DNA from: Nitrospira sp.
GTDB lineage: Bacteria > Nitrospirota > Nitrospiria > Nitrospirales > Nitrospiraceae
Direction of reading: 5' to 3'
DNA length: 64,000 nucleotides
NCBI GenBank assembly: GCA_024331125.1
Contig: JANDJI010000002.1
Span: 521,215-585,214 of the forward strand
The notes under the pieces are model-generated. The model saw only the letters and a list, made by a program, of their open reading frames with translations. It was not told where the DNA came from and made no database searches. The position numbers were made by a program, and so were the translations under genes. Positions 35,814 to 45,528 of this stretch are shown piece after piece (position 1 is the stretch's first letter; every line of letters starts with the position of its first letter).

Positions 35814-38495
35814 ATGGCCGGAGCCTCTGAACGTCCTCGGTCTTCCGCTCTCCCGCAACCGACAGAATGTCTGCGTCTGGAAGAGGATGCCCGCCGCAAG
35901 GTCCATTGGAAACGTTGGGGGCCTTACCTGAGTGAGCGGGCCTGGGGAACCGTGCGGGAGGATTACAGCCCGGACGGCACCGCATGGGAATCGTTTCCGC
36001 ACGACCAAGCCCGGTCCAGAGCCTATCGTTGGAACGAGGACGGGCTGGCCGGGATCTCCGATCGTCATCAATACATATGCTTCGCCATTGCTTTATGGAA
36101 CGGACGAGACCCGATTCTCAAAGAGCGGCTGTTCGGCTTGACCGGCAGCGAAGGCAATCACGGCGAGGACGTCAAAGAATATTATTTCTACCTGGATTCC
36201 ACGCCGACTCACTCGTACATGAAATATCTGTATCGGTACCCGCAGGCGGAGTTTCCATACCGGCAATTGGTCGAAGAAAACAGACGGAGAACCAAGCACG
36301 ATCCGGAATATGAACTGATCGATACCGGGATTTTCGATGAGAGTCGATACTTCGACGTCTTCGTCGAGTACGCCAAGGCAACCCCGGAGGACCTGATCAT
36401 CCGCATCCGAGTGACGAATCAAGGGCCAGAAGCGGCCCCGCTCACGGTTTTGCCGACCCTGTGGTTTCGAAACACTTGGTCTTGGGGATTGGACCTGCGT
36501 AGGCCGAGAATGCGCGAAGGGAAGGGCATCCAGAACGGCAGCGTGATCACGTTGGACCATGATTACTACGGTCGGAGGCTGCTCTATTGCGAAGGAGCGC
36601 CGCTTCTGCTGTTCACGGAGAACGAAACGAATACTCGCCGGCTGTACGGCGATCCGGATGGAGCTCGTTACGTCAAAGACAGTTTTCACGATTACGTCGT
36701 TCACGGCGACAAGGAGGCGGTGAACCCGGCCAAAGTGGGATCGAAGGCCGCCGCTCACTATGAATTCTCGCTCGATCCCGGTTCTTCGAAGACGATTCAT
36801 CTCCGTTTTACCAACGAAGAAAATCCGGAAGCGCTGGCGCGGGAAGTCGTCGATGATCTGTTTTCACAACGGATCAAAGAAGCGGACGAGTTCTATCGCG
36901 AGCTGGCGCCGGCCCATCTGTCCGAGGACGCCAAGTTGGTGCAGAGGCAGGCCTTCGCCGGTCTCTTATGGACCAAACAGTTTTATCACTACGACCTTAC
37001 CCGCTGGCTCAAAGGCGACCCCGGCATGCCGGAGCCGCCGCGCGAACGGTTGAAAGGACGCAACGCCGATTGGACCCATCTCTACAACGCCGACGTGATT
37101 TCCATGCCGGACAAGTGGGAATATCCCTGGTACGCGGCCTGGGACCTCGCCTTTCACTGCATTCCGTTGGCGCTCATCGATTCCACCTTCGCCAAGGAAC
37201 AGCTCATTCTGATGCTCCGCGAATGGTATATGCATCCGAACGGGCAGATTCCCGCCTACGAGTGGGCGCTGGGCGACGTCAACCCGCCGGTGCACGCGTG
37301 GGCGGCGTGGCGCGTGTACAAGATCGAGAAAAAGCGAAAAGGGATCGGCGATCGGCTCTTCCTTGAACGGGTGTTTCACAAACTCCTGCTGAATTTCACG
37401 TGGTGGGTCAATCGCAAGGACGCGGACGGCAAGAACATTTTCCAAGGCGGATTTTTGGGACTCGACAATATCGGGGTGTTTGACCGCAGCAAGCCATTGC
37501 CGACCGGCGGACGGCTCGAACAGGCCGACGCGACAAGCTGGATGGCCATGTATTGTCTCAACATGCTCTCGATCGCGCTGGAGCTGGCCCGCGAGAATCG
37601 GGCCTATGAAGACGTCGCCAGCAAGTTCTTCGAACACTTCGTCTATATTTGCCGGGCGATGAACAACATCGGCGGCGAGAAGATCGAACTCTGGGACAAG
37701 GAAGATGGGTTTTTCTACGACGTGCTGCACCTGCCCGATGGACGGACCTTGCCGTTGAAGATCCGGTCGCTGGTGGGACTCATCCCGCTCTGCGCCGTGG
37801 AGACCTTGGACTCCGAATTGATCGATCGCCTGCCTCGATTCAAGCACCGCATGCAATGGTTCATCGAGAATCGACCGGACTTCAGCTCCCACGTGGAAAC
37901 CCAGTCGCAAAACGGCGAAGTCCGGCGGTTCCTGTCGCTGGTCAACCGCACCAGGCTCAAATCGGTGTTGCGCTACATGCTCGATGAGCGGGAATTCCTC
38001 TCGCCCTATGGCATCCGCGCGCTCTCCCGTTACCATCTCGACCATCCCTACACGTTCTCGGTGATGGGAACCGAGTATCGCGTCGCCTATGAGCCGGCCG
38101 AATCGACCACGGCGCTCTTCGGGGGTAATTCCAATTGGCGCGGTCCCATCTGGTTTCCGGTCAATTTTCTTCTGATCGAATCGTTGCAGAAGTTTCATTA
38201 TTTTCTGGGCGACGAGTACAAGGTCGAGTATCCCGCCGGGTCGGGCCAGATGGCCTCGCTCGATCACGTGGCGGCGGAACTGTCCCGCCGACTGGTTCAT
38301 ATTTTTCTGCGGGGGCCGGACGGTCGGCGGCCCGTCTTCGGCGGTGCCAAAAAATTTCAAGAAGATCCGCTGTGGCGTGATACGATCCTGTTTTATGAAT
38401 ACTTTCACGGCGAAAATGGAGCCGGCATCGGCGCCAGCCATCAAACCGGCTGGACATCGTTGGTCGCCAAGCTGATTCAGCAGAGCGGAGAGTGA
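35814..38495 (+). CDS. GH63-like glucosidase (MGH1-like clan)
   Basis: An 893-residue cytoplasmic protein without a signal peptide. An N-terminal beta-rich domain (to about residue 340) includes [21 protein letters not shown] and [16 protein letters not shown], and the rest is an (alpha/alpha)6 barrel with [14 protein letters not shown] (catalytic Asp candidate), [21 protein letters not shown] and the late Glu-containing [13 protein letters not shown]. This is the architecture of bacterial GH63-type glucosidases related to eukaryotic processing glucosidase I. The following gene is a debranching enzyme, four bases away, so both probably act on alpha-glucans. Substrate is inferred. Confidence 0.85.
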   Translation: MAGASERPRSSALPQPTECLRLEEDARRKVHWKRWGPYLSERAWGTVREDYSPDGTAWESFPHDQARSRAYRWNEDGLAGISDRHQYICFAIALWNGRDPILKERLFGLTGSEGNHGEDVKEYYFYLDSTPTHSYMKYLYRYPQAEFPYRQLVEENRRRTKHDPEYELIDTGIFDESRYFDVFVEYAKATPEDLIIRIRVTNQGPEAAPLTVLPTLWFRNTWSWGLDLRRPRMREGKGIQNGSVITLDHDYYGRRLLYCEGAPLLLFTENETNTRRLYGDPDGARYVKDSFHDYVVHGDKEAVNPAKVGSKAAAHYEFSLDPGSSKTIHLRFTNEENPEALAREVVDDLFSQRIKEADEFYRELAPAHLSEDAKLVQRQAFAGLLWTKQFYHYDLTRWLKGDPGMPEPPRERLKGRNADWTHLYNADVISMPDKWEYPWYAAWDLAFHCIPLALIDSTFAKEQLILMLREWYMHPNGQIPAYEWALGDVNPPVHAWAAWRVYKIEKKRKGIGDRLFLERVFHKLLLNFTWWVNRKDADGKNIFQGGFLGLDNIGVFDRSKPLPTGGRLEQADATSWMAMYCLNMLSIALELARENRAYEDVASKFFEHFVYICRAMNNIGGEKIELWDKEDGFFYDVLHLPDGRTLPLKIRSLVGLIPLCAVETLDSELIDRLPRFKHRMQWFIENRPDFSSHVETQSQNGEVRRFLSLVNRTRLKSVLRYMLDEREFLSPYGIRALSRYHLDHPYTFSVMGTEYRVAYEPAESTTALFGGNSNWRGPIWFPVNFLLIESLQKFHYFLGDEYKVEYPAGSGQMASLDHVAAELSRRLVHIFLRGPDGRRPVFGGAKKFQEDPLWRDTILFYEYFHGENGAGIGASHQTGWTSLVAKLIQQSGE

Positions 38496-38498
38496 GGG

Positions 38499-40490
38499 GT
38501 GAACAGAAACCGGAAACGGCAGGGTGTGACGATCGATGCCGCCACGTGCCGAGATCTTGATCGCGCCCTTCGCCTCGAATGGCTCGAGACCAACGGCCGT
38601 GGCGGGTTTACCTCCGGCACGGTGGCCGGCGCCAACACGAGGCGATACCATGCACTGCTCTTGATCGCCCGCAGGCCGCCTCTAGAGCGGTTTGTCCTGG
38701 TCAACCACCTTGAAGAATGGATCGACCTCGACGGCCATCCGGTACCGCTTTCAACCAATCTCTATCCGGGAGCCGTTCATCCGACTGGTTATACTTCCTG
38801 TACAGGGTTTTCTCCCGATCCCTGGCCGACCTGGACCTATCAGTGTGGCTCGATCTCCATTCAACGGGAGATCCTGTGTGTTCACGGGCGCGATCTGGTG
38901 GTCGTGAGATGGTCCTTGCTTGCCGGAGCACAACAGTCCGCCGTGCTTCGCATCAGGCCGATGCTGAGCGGCCGAGACTATCACCACACTCATCATGAGA
39001 ACCCTGCTCTGTCCACCACTGTTTCTGAGGGAAACGGGTGGGTCTCGTGGCAACCGTATCTCAGCGTTCCGGCTGTTCGAGTCTTTTATGAAGGCGCGTA
39101 TCGGCACAATCCCGACTGGTTCCGGCGCGTTCAGTTTCCGGTTGAGCGTGAACAGGGACTCGACTACGAAGAAGACTGGTGGTCTCCGGGGGAATTCGAG
39201 TTCACCATCACGCCGGAACGGCCCAGGACTTTGATCCTGACCATCGAACAGACTGATTCGCTTGATCCCGCGTCGCTGCTCCGCCAGGAACGGGAGAGAC
39301 GTGCCGCACTCATGAACCAGGCGTCCCGGTTTGCTCCCTTGACGTTCCGCTTATGGCGAGCCTCCGATGCCTTTATTGTGAAACGGGGAAATGGCCACGC
39401 AGTGCTCGCCGGCTATCCTTGGTTTACCGATTGGGGACGCGACACCTTCATCTCTCTGGCCGGACTCTGTCTCGTCACCGGCCGCCACGATCAGGCGCGG
39501 CAGATTATCGAATCCTATGCCACTCACGTGTTGGAAGGGCTGATTCCCAATCGATTTCCAGACGCCGGGGAAACGCCGGAATACAACAGCATCGACGCTT
39601 CGCTCTGGTTTCTCCACGCAGTGGCTCGGTACTTGGCTTATACGGGGGATGAGAGCCATGTTCGAACCGTTGCCTGGCCGGCCATCAAACAGATTCTGGA
39701 TGGCTACCGGCGCGGCACTCGCTACCAGATCCGGATGGAGCGAGACGGGTTGATCACCGGGGGAATGCCCGGAGCCCAACTGACATGGATGGACGCCAAG
39801 GTCGGGGACTGGGTGGTCACGCCTCGCCATGGGAAGCCGGTCGAGATCCAGGCTCTGTGGATGCGCGCATTGGATGTCGGCAAACGGTTGGCGGAACAGT
39901 TCGGCGAGCCGGCCTTTGCCGCACGCTGTCGGCGAGAGCGGGAACTGGCGGTCAACTCTTTTCGGCATAAGTTTTGGTATGAAGCGGGAGGTTATCTCTA
40001 TGACGTGATCGACGGGCCGGATGGTCCTGACGCATCGATCCGTCCCAACCAACTGTATGTCTTGGCCCTCTGCCCTGATGTCATACCCAACGAGCAGGCC
40101 AAGCGAATCCTCAACGTCGTGACGGATCATCTCCTCACGCCGGTTGGTCTCCGGACCCTCTCACCGGCGGACCCCCGATACCGCCCGCGTTACGCAGGAG
40201 GTGTTGTCGAGCGAGACGGCGCCTATCACCAAGGAACGGTTTGGCCGTTTCTGCTGGGGCCCTTCGTGACAGCCTGGCTCAACGTGTTCGGCAGAAGCGC
40301 CAAAAGCAAAGCCAAGGCCCGATCGTTTTTGAAAGGCTTGGAGGCTCATCTGCATGCAGCCTGCATCGGGCAGGTGTCGGAAATTTTCGACGGCGATCCC
40401 CCCCATGAACCTCGCGGCTGCCCTTCCCAAGCCTGGTCGGTGGCCGAACCGTTGCGAGTATTGATTGAAGAACTCGGCCGGCGCCGTTGA
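38499..40490 (+). CDS. Amylo-alpha-1,6-glucosidase (glycogen debranching enzyme, GH133-like)
   Basis: A 663-residue protein starting at GTG 38499, just after the upstream TGA. The N-terminal domain contains WLETNGRGGFTSGTVAGANTRRYHALL, the hallmark of archaeal/bacterial-type debranching enzymes; the (alpha/alpha)6 barrel follows with YPWFTDWGRDTFISLAGLCL, TPEYNSIDASLWFLHAVARY, GAQLTWMDAKVGDWVVTPR and YHQGTVWPFLLGPF. It removes alpha-1,6-linked glucose from trimmed branches and is distinct from the GH13 GlgX encoded at 6879-9011. It probably shares an operon with the GH63-like gene. Confidence 0.9.
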   Translation: MNRNRKRQGVTIDAATCRDLDRALRLEWLETNGRGGFTSGTVAGANTRRYHALLLIARRPPLERFVLVNHLEEWIDLDGHPVPLSTNLYPGAVHPTGYTSCTGFSPDPWPTWTYQCGSISIQREILCVHGRDLVVVRWSLLAGAQQSAVLRIRPMLSGRDYHHTHHENPALSTTVSEGNGWVSWQPYLSVPAVRVFYEGAYRHNPDWFRRVQFPVEREQGLDYEEDWWSPGEFEFTITPERPRTLILTIEQTDSLDPASLLRQERERRAALMNQASRFAPLTFRLWRASDAFIVKRGNGHAVLAGYPWFTDWGRDTFISLAGLCLVTGRHDQARQIIESYATHVLEGLIPNRFPDAGETPEYNSIDASLWFLHAVARYLAYTGDESHVRTVAWPAIKQILDGYRRGTRYQIRMERDGLITGGMPGAQLTWMDAKVGDWVVTPRHGKPVEIQALWMRALDVGKRLAEQFGEPAFAARCRRERELAVNSFRHKFWYEAGGYLYDVIDGPDGPDASIRPNQLYVLALCPDVIPNEQAKRILNVVTDHLLTPVGLRTLSPADPRYRPRYAGGVVERDGAYHQGTVWPFLLGPFVTAWLNVFGRSAKSKAKARSFLKGLEAHLHAACIGQVSEIFDGDPPHEPRGCPSQAWSVAEPLRVLIEELGRRR

Positions 40491-40494
40491 TCCC

Positions 40495-40523
40495 TTGACA
40501 GTTGCTAGGCACATTCGTAGGCT
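40495..40523 (+). promoter_or_regulatory. Candidate promoter for the haem-binding-like gene
   Basis: A perfect TTGACA (40495-40500) is followed after 17 bases by TAGGCT (40518-40523), a weak -10 match. It lies 54 bases before ATG 40577 and begins just after the debranching enzyme stop. Confidence 0.4.
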
Positions 40524-40576
40524 CGACCAAGCGTGACTATTCCACCGAAGGCTTTCGAGGACGAGGAGGAGAAACG

Positions 40577-41149
40577 ATGAAAACGGCTCGACACCGGTTC
40601 GGACTCAAAAAACAGTATGGTAAGGGCCTTACTCTTGGCCTTGCCGTTGGAGCGATCGTTTGTTTGCTGTTCAGTGGAAGTGCCATCCCTTCTGCCTTGG
40701 CTCAGGAAGTAGCAAAAGAATCGGTGTTGCCCTTGAGCCTTGCCAACAAGGCCATCGCCGCGGCCATCGAATCCTGCAAAAAAGACGGCTATCGAGTGAG
40801 CGTGTCGGTCGTCGATCGTTCCGGTGTGTTGCGGGCCATGGGACGGGCCGACGGAGCGGGACCCCACACAGTGGACAGCAGCCGGAAAAAAGCCTACACC
40901 GCGGCCAGTATCCGGCGGCCCACCACAGAATTGGCGGATCTCATCGGTAAAAATCCCGCGCTTCAGGGGCTGCGGGACATGAACAATGAGATTCTGATCC
41001 TGGGTGGAGGATTGCCGATTGAGATTGGCGGTGAAATTGTGGGCGGAATCGGCGTCGGCGGAGCCCCAGGCGCACATCTGGACGATGCCTGCGCCCAGAG
41101 CGGACTTGACGCCATCGGCGCGGCACCCAAGGTCACCGTGCCCAAGTGA
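40577..41149 (+). CDS. Secreted GlcG/HbpS-like (DUF336) protein
   Basis: A 190-residue protein with a long Sec signal (hydrophobic about residues 19-40) and a probable cleavage site ALA before QE. The mature part shows the GlcG/HbpS fold: ANKAIAAAIESCKKDGYRVSVSVVDRSGVLRA, then SRKKAYTAAS and a glycine-rich GGGLPIEIGGEIVGGIGVGG. HbpS-like proteins bind haem or cobalamin-like ligands, and others lie next to glycolate genes. The ribosome site GAGGAGG is well placed before ATG 40577. The next gene overlaps its stop (GTGA). Confidence 0.82.
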   Translation: MKTARHRFGLKKQYGKGLTLGLAVGAIVCLLFSGSAIPSALAQEVAKESVLPLSLANKAIAAAIESCKKDGYRVSVSVVDRSGVLRAMGRADGAGPHTVDSSRKKAYTAASIRRPTTELADLIGKNPALQGLRDMNNEILILGGGLPIEIGGEIVGGIGVGGAPGAHLDDACAQSGLDAIGAAPKVTVPK

Positions 41150-41601
41150 GTCGCGGATTCTGGCTCATGGTTCTGACCGGAGCGGGATTGTTCTGGGGCG
41201 CCTGCAACAGCAGCGCGCCGGAGCCCGCATCAGCCGACATCCCCACCACCGGTCTGCGGTTGACGATCGTGCGGACCGCCACCGATCTGTTTTTGCAGCG
41301 ATTCAATCTCACGATGAAGGTGACGGGACCGGGTGGGTGTTCGACCACCACGGAGCTGTTTCCCGACACGGGCTACGCCGGACGGCGCAATGTCTATTTG
41401 GCCCCCCAGGGCATGGTCTATGTCGTGGGGCAATATGACGCCCGCGTCATCGATTCGCGGGACTGTCGCACGACGCTCTCGGAGTTTCGTCATTTGGATC
41501 GCAACGTGGTGTTTGTGGGCAGTTTCGATCAAAACGACGAGCGCCGTTGGGTTTATCTCTCTGCCGCGCAACGGCTGGAATTGCCGTTCGAGAAGCGATA
41601 A
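41146..41601 (+). CDS. Exported hypothetical protein
   Basis: A 151-residue protein starting at GTG 41146, overlapping the previous stop. The N-terminus MSRGFWLMVLTGAGLFWGAC is a signal, and Cys20 could be lipidated, though WGAC is a poor lipobox. The mature part is beta-rich (LTMKVTGPGGCSTTTELFPD, YVVGQYDARVIDSRDC) with two further Cys that may form a disulfide. No family recognised. Co-expressed with the GlcG-like gene by overlap. Confidence 0.6.
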   Translation: MSRGFWLMVLTGAGLFWGACNSSAPEPASADIPTTGLRLTIVRTATDLFLQRFNLTMKVTGPGGCSTTTELFPDTGYAGRRNVYLAPQGMVYVVGQYDARVIDSRDCRTTLSEFRHLDRNVVFVGSFDQNDERRWVYLSAAQRLELPFEKR

Positions 41602-41637
41602 GCCGCCGGCTCTCGTCGAACACGCGAGCGGAACAGC

Positions 41638-41847
41638 ATGCACCAGCCCATCGTCGGCTATCACCAGGATGAAGAGGGCCATTGGGTCGCCGATTTGGCC
41701 TGCGGCCACGGGCAACATGTGCGGCACCATCCGCCGTTTTTCAGCCGCCCCTGGGTGACGACCGCCGAGGGCCGCGCCCAACATCTCGGCATGATCTTGA
41801 ATTGCAAAAAGTGCGACGAGCCGCCGGAGGCGGTTGCCTCGTCATAG
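41638..41847 (+). CDS. DUF3565 small protein
   Basis: A 69-residue protein with FSRPWVTTAEGRAQHLGM followed by LNCKKCDEP, the usual end of DUF3565 proteins. HWVADLACGHGQHVRHHPPF contributes Cys and several His, so metal binding is likely. The function of the family is unknown. It is the last gene before the defence-like island and uses ATG 41638. Confidence 0.78.
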   Translation: MHQPIVGYHQDEEGHWVADLACGHGQHVRHHPPFFSRPWVTTAEGRAQHLGMILNCKKCDEPPEAVASS

Positions 41848-41879
41848 AATCCTGTCGCGGCGGTGTGACGACGGCTCGT

Positions 41880-44729
41880 ATGCTCACCGACTACCACGCC
41901 AAGTATTTCGCCCATGAGCTGACCAAGCGTTGTCCGTCGGACAGTATCGAGAAGCTGGCCGGCGCGTTGGTGGATGCCCAGGTTGATCTGAATCCTCATC
42001 AGATCGAGGCCGCGCTGTTCGCGTTCCGGTCGCCCCTCTCGAAGGGAGCGCTTCTCGCGGACGAAGTCGGACTCGGCAAAACCATCGAAGCCGGCCTGGT
42101 GCTGTCACAGAAATGGGCCGAGCGGAAGCGGCGCATGCTCGTCATCACGCCCTCCAATCTTCGTAAACAATGGCATCAGGAACTCCAGGAGAAGTTCTGC
42201 CTGCCGTGCCGCATTTTAGAGACAAAGTCCTACAACGCGGCCGTCCGGCATGGAAATGTCCGTCCGTTTGAATGCACCGACATCGTCATTTGCTCCTATC
42301 AGTTTGCCCGTAGCAAGGCCGCGGAGATCAGCCTCATTAGTTGGGATCTGGTGGTTATCGACGAAGCTCACCGGCTGCGAAACGTCTACAAACCGACCAA
42401 CGTGATAGCCAATACCCTGAAGCAGGCGCTCAAAGATGCTCCCAAACTCTTGCTCACCGCGACACCGTTACAGAATTCGTTACTCGAACTCTATGGGTTG
42501 GTCAGTATCGTGGACGACCGCATCTTCGGCGACCTCAAAAGTTTCAAGGAGCAGTTCGCCGATCTCCACAACAAGGCGACCTTCAACAGGCTGAAAGCCC
42601 GCCTCCGGCCGCTCTGTCAGCGCACGCTACGCCGCCAAGTCCTGCCGTATGTGCGCTACACAAAGCGGCTGCCTATCGTACAGCCGTTTACCCCGGCGGA
42701 AAGCGAAGACCGGCTGTACCATCTGGTCTCAGACTATCTTCGACGAGACAACCTTCAGGCGTTGCCGACCAGTCAGCGGTCGCTCATGATCCTGGTGCTG
42801 CGGAAACTCCTGGCTTCGTCGTCCTTTGCCATTGCCGGCGCGTTGGAATCGATGAGCCGGCGTCTCCGTGACCGCCTCCGACAGGCCGAAGGGCCGAAGC
42901 CGCTCGAAGAAACGCTCGGAGAAGACTTCGAGGCGCTGGACGAAATTGCGGAAGAGTGGGAAGAAGAGAAAACTCCGCCCGATGCGCTTTCAGAAGCCGA
43001 CCGTCAAGCCATTCAGCAAGAAATCGACGACCTCGAAGAGTTTCGGAAACTGGCCGTCTCGATCACACACAATGCAAAGGGGCAAGCCCTGCTGACAGCC
43101 TTACGGACGGCGTTTGCCAAGGCCGAAGAACTCGGCGCCGCACAGAAAGCCATCATCTTCACCGAATCACGCCGCACGCAGGAGTATCTGCTTCGTGTCT
43201 TGGCCGACAGCCCATGGAAGGACCACATCGTCCTCTTCAACGGCTCCAACAACGACGAGAAATCGAAGCGGCTCTACCAGGAATGGCTCCAGCGCCATCA
43301 AGGAACCGACCGTGTCACAGGGTCTCGGTCCGCCGATATGCGTTCGGCGATCGTGGACTACTTCAAAGACCAGGGCCGGATCATGATCGCGACGGAAGCA
43401 GGAGCAGAGGGGATCAATCTCCAATTCTGCTCGCTCGTCGTGAACTACGATCTTCCCTGGAATCCCCAACGCATCGAGCAACGGATCGGCCGGTGCCATC
43501 GCTACGGGCAACAGCATGACGTGGTGGTGGTGAATTTCCTCAATCGGCATAACGAAGCCGACCAACATGTCTTCCGCCTTCTATCCGAAAAGTTTCAGCT
43601 CTTCGAAGGCGTCTTCGGAGTCAGTGACGAGGTGCTGGGGGCCATCGAGTCCGGCGTGGACTTTGAAAAGCGAATCGCCGACATCTATCAGCGTTGTCGA
43701 ACCCCAGAGGAAATCAAGGCGTCCTTTGACCAACTCCAGAGCGAACTCGGCGCGCAAATCGATGAGGCCATGACCCGTGCCCGCCAACTGCTGTTCGAAC
43801 ACTTCGACGACGAAGTGCGGGAAAAGTTGCGTGTAAGCGATGAACGGTCACGGCTCTACCTCAATCGGTATGAACGGATCCTCATGCAACTGACCCGCTA
43901 CGAATTGGGTGACCATGCCGACTTCCTCACGGATTCTTCCTTCCGACTCACATCCTGTCCGTTCCCGGGAGACATTCCCCTTGGCCTCTATGAATTGCCA
44001 CGCCGGTCCGGAGAGGCGCATCTGTATCGACTGGCCCATCCCTTGGCGGAACAGGTCCTCGCTCAGGCCAAGAATCGCATGCTGGAGCCGGCGGAACTGA
44101 CGTTCGAGTACGGCAAACATGACGGCAAAGTGACGGTCCTGGAGTCCCTCATTGGCAAATCCGGTGTCCTGAGCGTCTCGCTGTTCACCGTCGAAGCGCT
44201 GGACCAAGCCGAGGACTACCTCATCTGCGCAGGCGTGACAGACCAAGGTGAGATCCTGGAGGAAGAAATCATCCACAGACTGTTTACCCTGCCGGCACGC
44301 GTTGACCGCTCCGTGAACCTGGCGCCGGACCATCCGATAATCCGGGAACAAACGGAAGCCCGGCAAACCGCCATCCGGCGCCGGATTTCGCAACGCAACG
44401 CGGACTTTTTCGAGGCGGAAGCCCAGAAACTCGATGCCTGGGCGGATGACTTGAAGGTAGGGCTAGAGCGAGAGATCAAGGAGTTCGATCGGCAGATCAA
44501 AGAAGTTCGAAGGCTGGTGGTCGCAGCCATGACGTTAGAAGAGAAACTGGCCGGTCACAAGCAGATCAAAGCCCTCGAAGCCGAACGAAACAAGCATCGC
44601 CGCCGCCTCTTCGACGCCCAAGACGAGATCGACCGCCGGCGCGAACAACTGATCGCCGAGATTGAGAGAAAGCTGCAACAACAGGTTTCCATCGAACCGT
44701 TGTTGTCCATTCGATGGGCTTTGCGTTGA
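41880..44729 (+). CDS. SNF2-type helicase/ATPase of the defence-like island
   Basis: A 949-residue superfamily 2 ATPase. Residues 38-70 contain the Q-motif-like NPHQIEAALF and Walker A ADEVGLGKTIE (Lys67); DEAH is at 161-164 (LVVIDEAHRLRN), LLLTATPLQNS is motif III, and the C-terminal RecA domain includes AGAEGINLQF, NYDLPWNPQR and QRIGRCHRYGQ. An acidic insert separates the lobes, and the last 250 residues are helical with a coiled coil. It resembles RapA-like and DISARM DrmD-like helicases found beside DNA methyltransferases. No ribosome site marks ATG 41880; the frame extends upstream over DUF3565, which is a shadow. DNA translocation in restriction is the inferred role. Confidence 0.85.
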   Translation: MLTDYHAKYFAHELTKRCPSDSIEKLAGALVDAQVDLNPHQIEAALFAFRSPLSKGALLADEVGLGKTIEAGLVLSQKWAERKRRMLVITPSNLRKQWHQELQEKFCLPCRILETKSYNAAVRHGNVRPFECTDIVICSYQFARSKAAEISLISWDLVVIDEAHRLRNVYKPTNVIANTLKQALKDAPKLLLTATPLQNSLLELYGLVSIVDDRIFGDLKSFKEQFADLHNKATFNRLKARLRPLCQRTLRRQVLPYVRYTKRLPIVQPFTPAESEDRLYHLVSDYLRRDNLQALPTSQRSLMILVLRKLLASSSFAIAGALESMSRRLRDRLRQAEGPKPLEETLGEDFEALDEIAEEWEEEKTPPDALSEADRQAIQQEIDDLEEFRKLAVSITHNAKGQALLTALRTAFAKAEELGAAQKAIIFTESRRTQEYLLRVLADSPWKDHIVLFNGSNNDEKSKRLYQEWLQRHQGTDRVTGSRSADMRSAIVDYFKDQGRIMIATEAGAEGINLQFCSLVVNYDLPWNPQRIEQRIGRCHRYGQQHDVVVVNFLNRHNEADQHVFRLLSEKFQLFEGVFGVSDEVLGAIESGVDFEKRIADIYQRCRTPEEIKASFDQLQSELGAQIDEAMTRARQLLFEHFDDEVREKLRVSDERSRLYLNRYERILMQLTRYELGDHADFLTDSSFRLTSCPFPGDIPLGLYELPRRSGEAHLYRLAHPLAEQVLAQAKNRMLEPAELTFEYGKHDGKVTVLESLIGKSGVLSVSLFTVEALDQAEDYLICAGVTDQGEILEEEIIHRLFTLPARVDRSVNLAPDHPIIREQTEARQTAIRRRISQRNADFFEAEAQKLDAWADDLKVGLEREIKEFDRQIKEVRRLVVAAMTLEEKLAGHKQIKALEAERNKHRRRLFDAQDEIDRRREQLIAEIERKLQQQVSIEPLLSIRWALR

Positions 44730-44750
44730 CCAAGCGCCGGAGCGCGATTC

Positions 44751-44779
44751 TTGACAGCCGTTCGCAATAATGCGAACAT
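44751..44779 (+). promoter_or_regulatory. Consensus -35 box and palindromic operator before the first toxin-antitoxin pair
   Basis: TTGACA (44751-44756) is followed after 17 bases by the weak -10 GAACAT (44774-44779). GTTCGCA (44760-44766) and TGCGAAC (44771-44777) form a perfect 7-base inverted repeat with a 4-base centre, covering the spacer and part of the -10. This is what an antitoxin autorepressor site looks like, and the antitoxin 45179-45511 has a helix-turn-helix. Confidence 0.5.
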
Positions 44780-44807
44780 GTGCGAGGCAGGATAAGGACG
44801 CCGTCCG

Positions 44808-45176
44808 GTGCCGAGAATTCATGTTGTCTTCTATCAGGAAGAGGATGGAGCCGTTCCGGTGCTGGAATGGCTGGATGCTTTGCCGCACAAGGCTCAAGAC
44901 AAGTGCCGAGTCAAGATCGAGCGGCTTCACGAGTTGGGACACGAACTCCGGCGACCGGAGGCGGATTATCTCAGAGACGGCATCTATGAACTGCGGGTGG
45001 GACTCCAGGGAATGAACTACCGCCTTCTCTACTTCTTTCACGGGAAACTGGCTGCCGTCCTCGCTCATGGCCTGGTCAAAGAAAGAGCCGTGCCGGCGAG
45101 GGATATCGAAGAAGCGGTCCGTAGGAAACACAAGTTCGAACACTCACCGGAACAGCACACGTATCGTGAGGCGTAA
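44808..45176 (+). CDS. Toxin of RelE/HigB type (phage Gp49-like family)
   Basis: A 122-residue protein starting at GTG 44808 with AAGGA nine bases before it. The segments VPVLEWLDALPHKAQDKCRVKIERL, YELRVGLQGMNYRLLYFFHG and AHGLVKERAVPARDIEEA are typical of the Gp49-like branch of RelE/ParE toxins, usually ribosome-dependent mRNA interferases. The antitoxin gene follows two bases later, the toxin-first order of HigBA. It lies between the helicase gene and the DUF2130 gene of the island. Confidence 0.85.
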   Translation: MPRIHVVFYQEEDGAVPVLEWLDALPHKAQDKCRVKIERLHELGHELRRPEADYLRDGIYELRVGLQGMNYRLLYFFHGKLAAVLAHGLVKERAVPARDIEEAVRRKHKFEHSPEQHTYREA

Positions 45177-45178
45177 CC

Positions 45179-45511
45179 ATGTCAAAGAGAAAGAAATCAT
45201 CCACGACAAACGCGATAGACATTCTGCACCGCCGCTATTACGAGGGCAGGCCGGAACGGCTTGCCGCGCTTGAGGAGGCACGCGCTAACGACAGTGTAGC
45301 GCGCAAGATCGCCGCCCTGCGCGTTCAAGCCGGGCTCTCGCAGCGTCAACTCGCAAAGCTGGTTGGCACCACCGCGTCGGTCATTTGCCGGCTGGAAAAC
45401 GCCGACTATGAGGGACATTCCCTGGCGATGTTGAACCGGATTGCGGCGGCCCTCAACCAGCGAGTCGAAATCCGTTTTGTGCAAACGGACAGACGGCTGC
45501 AGCCCGCCTGA
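45179..45511 (+). CDS. Antitoxin, XRE-type helix-turn-helix (HigA-like)
   Basis: A 110-residue protein. Residues about 45-100 form an XRE DNA-binding domain: IAALRVQAGLSQRQLAKLVG, TTASVICRLENADYEGHSL, MLNRIAAALNQRVEIRF. The basic N-terminus is probably the toxin-binding part. It most likely neutralises the preceding toxin and represses the pair through the palindrome at 44760-44777. The downstream DUF2130 gene begins 17 bases after its stop, so readthrough into the island is expected. Confidence 0.85.
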   Translation: MSKRKKSSTTNAIDILHRRYYEGRPERLAALEEARANDSVARKIAALRVQAGLSQRQLAKLVGTTASVICRLENADYEGHSLAMLNRIAAALNQRVEIRFVQTDRRLQPA

Positions 45512-45528
45512 GTGTGCGAGAAAAACCC

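Noticed and set aside
36966..38651. 561-residue open frame on the minus strand
   Set aside because: It is antisense to the GH63-like gene, without homology or ribosome site; long antisense frames are common in GC-rich genes.
41682..41879. Upstream extension of the SNF2 helicase
   Set aside because: It runs out of frame over the DUF3565 gene, which has its own conserved ending.
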